Program-made: the position numbers and the translations under genes | Source: an uncultured Spongiibacteraceae bacterium | GTDB taxonomy: Bacteria > Pseudomonadota > Gammaproteobacteria > Pseudomonadales > CAMLJR01 | DNA length: 10,436 nucleotides | NCBI GenBank assembly: GCA_946480345.1 | Contig: CAMLJR010000112.1 | Span: 1-10,436 of the forward strand | Direction of reading: 5' to 3' | The notes under the pieces: model-generated | Database searches by the model: none | What the model was told of the DNA's origin: nothing | Seen by the model: the letters and a program-made list of their open reading frames with translations, nothing else | In this document: positions 6,171 to 10,436 of the stretch, piece by piece | Layout: every line of letters begins with the position of its first letter | How positions within the stretch are numbered: the stretch's first letter is position 1

Positions 6171-9100
6171 ATGTTCAAACGAATTCTGAAGTGGACAGCC
6201 ATCATTTTAGGTGTGCTGATCCTCTTGGCAGTTATCGGTATCGCGGTGCTAATAAAAATCACTCAATCGCATCTGGTACCGCCGCCTAATCCCGATGACC
6301 AGAAAAGCATTGCCACCTACGCCACACCCGAATCCAACGCACCGATGCGAGCACCGAAACTGGTTGCCGATTTTTCGTGGGACACAATAACGCAGCCGCC
6401 GAAATCGGCACGCGCGTGGACACGCTGGTGGTGGCCGGGTGGGGATGTCGACACCAAAACATTACTGAAACAACTCGATGAGCTGGATGCTGCGCAATTC
6501 GGCGGTGGCGAAATACAGCCGTTCATCAGTGGTGTAATGGCGGTATCAAAAAATGAAAAGGTTATGGAGCGCGTTTACAGCTTCGATAAGCCGGAATACT
6601 ACGAAAAGTTAAAAACCGTAATCCAGGGCGCAGCGGCGCGTGGAATGCAAATCGATTTGACGCACTTTAGCGGTTGGCCGCCCGGTGGTCCTGAAGTTAA
6701 TCTCGAAGATAGTCTCACCGATATCGTTTATGGCGAAACGAAAATCGACGGCGGAAAAACGGTGAGCGTGAAATTGCCGAGACCGAAGCCTGGCCCAAGC
6801 GAATACATCTTTTCAAATATTGAATTTGCCGGCGGGGATTTCATCAATTTTCCTGCCGAGCATGCTCGTGTGTTGAGCGTAATTGCTGCGAAAAAAATCG
6901 ACGGTGAGCATTCATGGAATCCGTTCAACCTGGGTGATATGGAAACGCTCGATCCGGCATCGGCCCAAGTGGTTACGCAGTTCGTCAAGGATGGGGTACT
7001 GACGTGGAATGCCCCTGCAGGCGAATGGCAGATCATCGCCAGCTATATCATGCCCTCGGGTGAAGTGCCGATGGGTGCTGCGCAAAAACCGCAGGGTTTT
7101 GTGGTCGATCATTTACGCAAACCGCAGGTTATTGGTCATTACGAATATGCGTATGGTGCACGTACCGGATTACCCGCTGAGTACGGCAACGGTTTACGTG
7201 GTTTCTTTAATGACAGTCTCGAATTTCGTCTGAAGAGAATGGGTGTTGAAGACATCCTGACAGAATTCAAGGCGCGGCGTGGTTACGATCTGGAGCCGTA
7301 TTTGCCGGCTATTTTCATCGAAGGCATCGATAACGTTTATTTTCACGAAATTCTGGGTATTCACGCCGGGCCGGAATTTCAATTGACTCCGCTCGATGAC
7401 CGTATTCGCCGTGACTATCAACAAACGTTATCGGATCTGGTGATCGAGCGTTTCGTCGAAACGTCCGCGCGTTGGGCGGAATCGCGCGGCTTGTCGTCGC
7501 GAGCGCAAAGCTACGGTATGGAAATCGACATTCTGCGTGCATTGGGCGCAAACACGATTCCCGAAACGGAGCAGTTGTGGGCGGGCGGTTCCGATCTCGG
7601 TTTGAAGATGGCGTCCTCCGCAGCAGCGTTGTATGGCAAACCGCTTGTAAGTCAGGAATCGTTCGTCTGGATAAATCGCGATTACACAACGACCGCACGC
7701 AAAATTAAGGCAGCTGCAGATAAATCGTTTTTGGCTGGCGTCAATCACATCATCTATCACGGCACGCCGTATCCGTGGAAGGGTGATACGCCCAGCCCGT
7801 TCGGTGATGAAGGTTGGGCGCCATTTAGCGGACCGCAAAATCCGGCGCATTTCTCATCGCATGTCGGTGCCGGCAATACCTCGCTGTGGCCGGACATTCC
7901 AGTAGTGAATACATACATTGCACGCAGTCAGAATCTGTTGCGTCAGGGAACGCCGTCGATCGATGTTTTAATTTATTACCCCTATCTCGGTTTCAACGGC
8001 ACGAACCCCGAAGGTGAGCATCGCGAAGCGCTGCTGAAAGGCGAGATACCCGATGCTGATCCACGAAAAACAGCGGGCGAGGCACCGGAGCTAACTGCCG
8101 GCAAAAAACAACTTGAGCAATTAATGCATCTGCCGCATGTGAAGGGCGATGGCCGCGCGGAGTGGGTGAAGCAATTGCTACCACTGGTGCAAGAGTTGGA
8201 TCGTCGCGGTATTAGTTGGGCCTGGGTCAACGGTGACGCACTACAGAGCGGTAAAGTTAGTGCAGGTGCATTAACCGCATCGAGCGGTAGTTATCAAACG
8301 GTGTTGTTGCCGAATGTAAAAACTATTGAACAATCGACCTTGCAAAGTCTCGCGCATCTCGCCCGCGCGGGCACTCCAATTTATTTTGCGGGCTCGTTGC
8401 CGAGCGAACAACCGGGTTTCAACGACGCTGCGAAAGGCGATCGCGAAATTTCGGAATTAGCACAACAAGTATTGAGCAGTGGTGGGCAGCAGATTGCGTT
8501 TGATGCTGTGCAGATCGCCAATAAACTTCAGCAGCAATCGCAAGCACTATTCAAGTACAACAACGAGACGACGATTAAAAATTATCGTCGCGCGCTTGGC
8601 GATGGCAATTTCGTTTATTTCTTCGCGAATCAGAATGCCGCTACCGATACGGTTGTGCTGCAAACGACTTCGAAGCAAACAATGTGGTGGTTCGATGCCG
8701 TGCAGGGTGTGGCATGGCCGGTCGGCACAACAACGAACGGCATCGAGTTACAGCTCGGCGGCTTCGAGAGTCGCTTCCTTATTGTCGGTGTGCCCATGCC
8801 GCAGACACTGAAGCCTCAAATGCCCGATACGTTGTTGAGTGCTCTCGCACAAAAGAAATGGAATTTAAAGGAGTGGCATTTCTCTCTCGGTAATTATTCG
8901 CAGGAATTAACCACGCTTCAGGACTGGCGCGATATTGCTGAGCTGAAACATGCGAAAGGTCCCGGTGTTTATACGCAGCAATTTGCACTCGAAAGTAAAT
9001 TCGCTGACGCACGCTATCTATTGAATCTTGGTTTGGTACAAGGCAGTGCCGAGGTCATCGTCAATGGTCAGCAAGTCAGCCGGGCGAGCATCCCGCCATT

Positions 9101-9314
9101 CATCGTCGATATCACGGCTGCGCTGCAGCAAGGCAACAATGTTATCGAGGTCAAGGTGGCGGCGCCGCTGCGTAATTATTTCGTCGGTCGCGCACTCGCG
9201 GACGATCCGAAATATTCGCATATGAAAAGGTATGCCGATGAGCTTGTTGCGGCGGGATTGATCGGGCCGATTAATTTGGTCGAGGTTATGCCTGGCGAAT
9301 TACGAAACAAGTAA
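6171..9314 (+). CDS. GH106-like glycoside hydrolase (probable alpha-L-rhamnosidase), membrane-anchored
   Basis: A 1047-residue enzyme, of normal size for GH106-like proteins, which remove terminal alpha-L-rhamnose from plant glycans such as rhamnogalacturonan or from rhamnosylated small molecules. Residues about 8-29 form a single hydrophobic segment after MFKRILKW, with no clear cleavage site. This suggests an N-terminal anchor with the catalytic part in the periplasm. Family features in order: WTRWWWPGGD (83-92); FGGGEIQPF; FFNDSLE (345-351, candidate catalytic Glu351); SRAQSYGMEIDIL; IPETEQLW with Glu465 and Glu467 as candidate acid/base residues; SQESFVW (494-500); and FLAGVNHIIYHGTPYPW. 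The last 150 residues resemble a galactose-binding-like jelly roll (YLLNLGLVQGSAEVIVNGQQ). The family assignment is by motif; activity on rhamnose is inferred. GGGG at 6162-6165 precedes the ATG. The esterase gene follows after 58 bases, so co-transcription is likely. Confidence 0.88.
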   Translation: MFKRILKWTAIILGVLILLAVIGIAVLIKITQSHLVPPPNPDDQKSIATYATPESNAPMRAPKLVADFSWDTITQPPKSARAWTRWWWPGGDVDTKTLLKQLDELDAAQFGGGEIQPFISGVMAVSKNEKVMERVYSFDKPEYYEKLKTVIQGAAARGMQIDLTHFSGWPPGGPEVNLEDSLTDIVYGETKIDGGKTVSVKLPRPKPGPSEYIFSNIEFAGGDFINFPAEHARVLSVIAAKKIDGEHSWNPFNLGDMETLDPASAQVVTQFVKDGVLTWNAPAGEWQIIASYIMPSGEVPMGAAQKPQGFVVDHLRKPQVIGHYEYAYGARTGLPAEYGNGLRGFFNDSLEFRLKRMGVEDILTEFKARRGYDLEPYLPAIFIEGIDNVYFHEILGIHAGPEFQLTPLDDRIRRDYQQTLSDLVIERFVETSARWAESRGLSSRAQSYGMEIDILRALGANTIPETEQLWAGGSDLGLKMASSAAALYGKPLVSQESFVWINRDYTTTARKIKAAADKSFLAGVNHIIYHGTPYPWKGDTPSPFGDEGWAPFSGPQNPAHFSSHVGAGNTSLWPDIPVVNTYIARSQNLLRQGTPSIDVLIYYPYLGFNGTNPEGEHREALLKGEIPDADPRKTAGEAPELTAGKKQLEQLMHLPHVKGDGRAEWVKQLLPLVQELDRRGISWAWVNGDALQSGKVSAGALTASSGSYQTVLLPNVKTIEQSTLQSLAHLARAGTPIYFAGSLPSEQPGFNDAAKGDREISELAQQVLSSGGQQIAFDAVQIANKLQQQSQALFKYNNETTIKNYRRALGDGNFVYFFANQNAATDTVVLQTTSKQTMWWFDAVQGVAWPVGTTTNGIELQLGGFESRFLIVGVPMPQTLKPQMPDTLLSALAQKKWNLKEWHFSLGNYSQELTTLQDWRDIAELKHAKGPGVYTQQFALESKFADARYLLNLGLVQGSAEVIVNGQQVSRASIPPFIVDITAALQQGNNVIEVKVAAPLRNYFVGRALADDPKYSHMKRYADELVAAGLIGPINLVEVMPGELRNK

Positions 9315-9372
9315 GGACACATCGCAGAACAAGGATGTTGGTATCAAACAAAAAAAATAAACGGAGAAAATT

Positions 9373-10436
9373 ATGCTTCGCACAACCTCGAGTCGCGGAT
9401 ATGTCTGTTTTTTTGCAATTGTTTTGTTTCTGGCCGGGGGGTTGGTCGGTGCAGCTACGGAAAAGCAGCTAACGGTCGATTCGACAATCGGCGAGTTACT
9501 CGATAACGACGCCGCGCGCGCAGTCCTGATTAAACACGCGCCAGTGATCTTCAATTCGCCGCAGATTGCGCAGGCGCATGGATTGAGTCTGAGCGGGCTC
9601 AAGGTATATGCACCTACTATTCTGACCGACGACAAAATGCGAGCAATAAGTGAAGAGCTTGCGCGTACGCCAGGTGCTGTCAGTAAACCCGGAGCGGCTC
9701 GACCGGTGCCGATCGTTACGGATTTTTTTGCGGCATTGCAGTTAAAACAAATTCCATTGTGGGAAGGGCGTGCGCCCGATGCGCGAGGTGAAGGTAAAAA
9801 CGATATGCCGACGCTGACGCCAATCACCACCGATGGCGCAGTCGCAAATGGTACCGCCATCATTGTTGTACCAGGCGGGGGTTATCAAGGATTGGCGACA
9901 GGTCACGAGGGGAGGCAGGTAGCCGATTGGTTTGCCGCGCATGGCGTCACCGCGTTCGTGCTGAATTACCGGCTGGCGAGTTTTGGCTATAAACATCCCG
10001 TGCAATTGCATGATGCGCAGCGAGCGATTCGGTGGGTGCGCGCGCATGCCGAAGAGTATGGAATCGATCCGAATCGCATTGGCATGATTGGATTTTCTGC
10101 AGGCGGTCATTTGACTGCAATGGCATCCACTCTTTTTGATGTAGGTAACGCGAATGCAGCGGACCCCATCGATCGAGTCAGCAGTCGTCCCGACTTCGCC
10201 GTGCTCGGTTATCCGGCGATATTGATGGATAAATCACACGCCACGCGATTGAAGTTCATCGATAGCAAAGCAAACGAAAAAGTACTGCGTGAGCTGGTGC
10301 CGTCGCAGAACGTCAAGTCGAATACACCGCCGACATTTATCTTTCATACAACCACCGATGAGCTGCTGTCGCCAGCGAATCCGATCGCTTACTACAACGC
10401 GCTGCATGCCGCGAAAGTGCCAGTGGAAATGCACAT
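9373..10436 (+). CDS. Exported alpha/beta-hydrolase esterase with N-terminal accessory domain (partial)
   Basis: The first 354 residues are present; the right edge cuts the gene. Residues 1-28 are a signal peptide (cleavage near VGAA). Residues 34-102 are the small domain also encoded alone at 3391-3684. After a Pro-rich linker, an alpha/beta-hydrolase domain of the kind seen in polysaccharide acetylesterases begins near residue 125. Its motifs are VPGGGYQGL (Gly168-Gly170, oxyanion hole), FVLNYRL, DAQRAIRWVRAHAEEYGIDP, GFSAGGH (nucleophile Ser242) and HTTTDELLSP (Asp329, the likely triad acid). The catalytic His should lie just past the window end. The likely role is removal of acetyl or similar ester groups from a plant glycan in the periplasm or outside the cell, helping the upstream rhamnosidase. 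The exact substrate is unknown. GGAG at 9363-9366 is well placed before the ATG. Other enzymes in this superfamily (peptidase- or lipase-like) cannot be fully excluded. Confidence 0.9.
   Translation, partial: MLRTTSSRGYVCFFAIVLFLAGGLVGAATEKQLTVDSTIGELLDNDAARAVLIKHAPVIFNSPQIAQAHGLSLSGLKVYAPTILTDDKMRAISEELARTPGAVSKPGAARPVPIVTDFFAALQLKQIPLWEGRAPDARGEGKNDMPTLTPITTDGAVANGTAIIVVPGGGYQGLATGHEGRQVADWFAAHGVTAFVLNYRLASFGYKHPVQLHDAQRAIRWVRAHAEEYGIDPNRIGMIGFSAGGHLTAMASTLFDVGNANAADPIDRVSSRPDFAVLGYPAILMDKSHATRLKFIDSKANEKVLRELVPSQNVKSNTPPTFIFHTTTDELLSPANPIAYYNALHAAKVPVEMH

Noticed and set aside
9300..9863. 187-codon minus-strand frame opposite the esterase
   Set aside because: It is a shadow of the plus-strand esterase gene, which carries a signal peptide, a recognisable domain and catalytic motifs.
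1..10436. CRISPR array, insertion sequence or prophage
   Set aside because: No regularly spaced repeats, terminal inverted repeats with a transposase, or integrase genes were seen; the tRNA ends show no second copy suggestive of an attachment site.

Overview
The window looks like chromosomal DNA of a free-living, probably plant-polysaccharide-degrading gammaproteobacterium. The indications are a tRNA-Val/tRNA-Asp tandem with encoded CCA ends, a strong sigma70-type tRNA promoter, Shine-Dalgarno-led genes of roughly 50-55% GC, a PutA-type proline dehydrogenase, QueD, and a GH106-like rhamnosidase next to an exported esterase. The species cannot be fixed from the sequence alone. No transposase, integrase, phage gene or CRISPR array was seen.

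Layout: (1) 1-1331, minus strand: the N-terminal 443 residues of a PutA proline-catabolism enzyme, running off the left edge and lacking the usual N-terminal DNA-binding domain. (2) About 1416-1997, plus strand: an unrecognised cytoplasmic protein, divergent from putA. (3) 1998-2351: a 354-base gap between convergent genes, with DnaA-box-like sequences, an AT-rich imperfect palindrome and a nested inverted repeat. (4) 2352-2711, minus strand: queD (7-deazaguanine/queuosine pathway). (5) 2712-2920: intergenic, with a 24-base imperfect palindrome and a tRNA promoter. (6) 2921-3100: tRNA-Val(TAC) and tRNA-Asp(GTC). (7) 3391-3684: a 97-residue exported protein closed by a strong intrinsic terminator. 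(8) 3869 to the right edge, all plus strand: an OPT-family transporter, a large membrane-anchored GH106-like glycoside hydrolase, and an exported alpha/beta-hydrolase (esterase) cut by the right edge. No terminator is visible between these three, so they may form one operon for uptake and breakdown of a rhamnose-containing, acetylated substrate.

The most notable observation is that the mature part of the 97-residue exported protein is homologous, without gaps over about 65 residues, to the N-terminal domain of the exported esterase almost 6 kb downstream. The same small domain therefore occurs here both alone and fused to an enzyme, on either side of the transporter/rhamnosidase pair. The second is the DnaA-box cluster beside an AT-rich segment in the gap between convergent genes.
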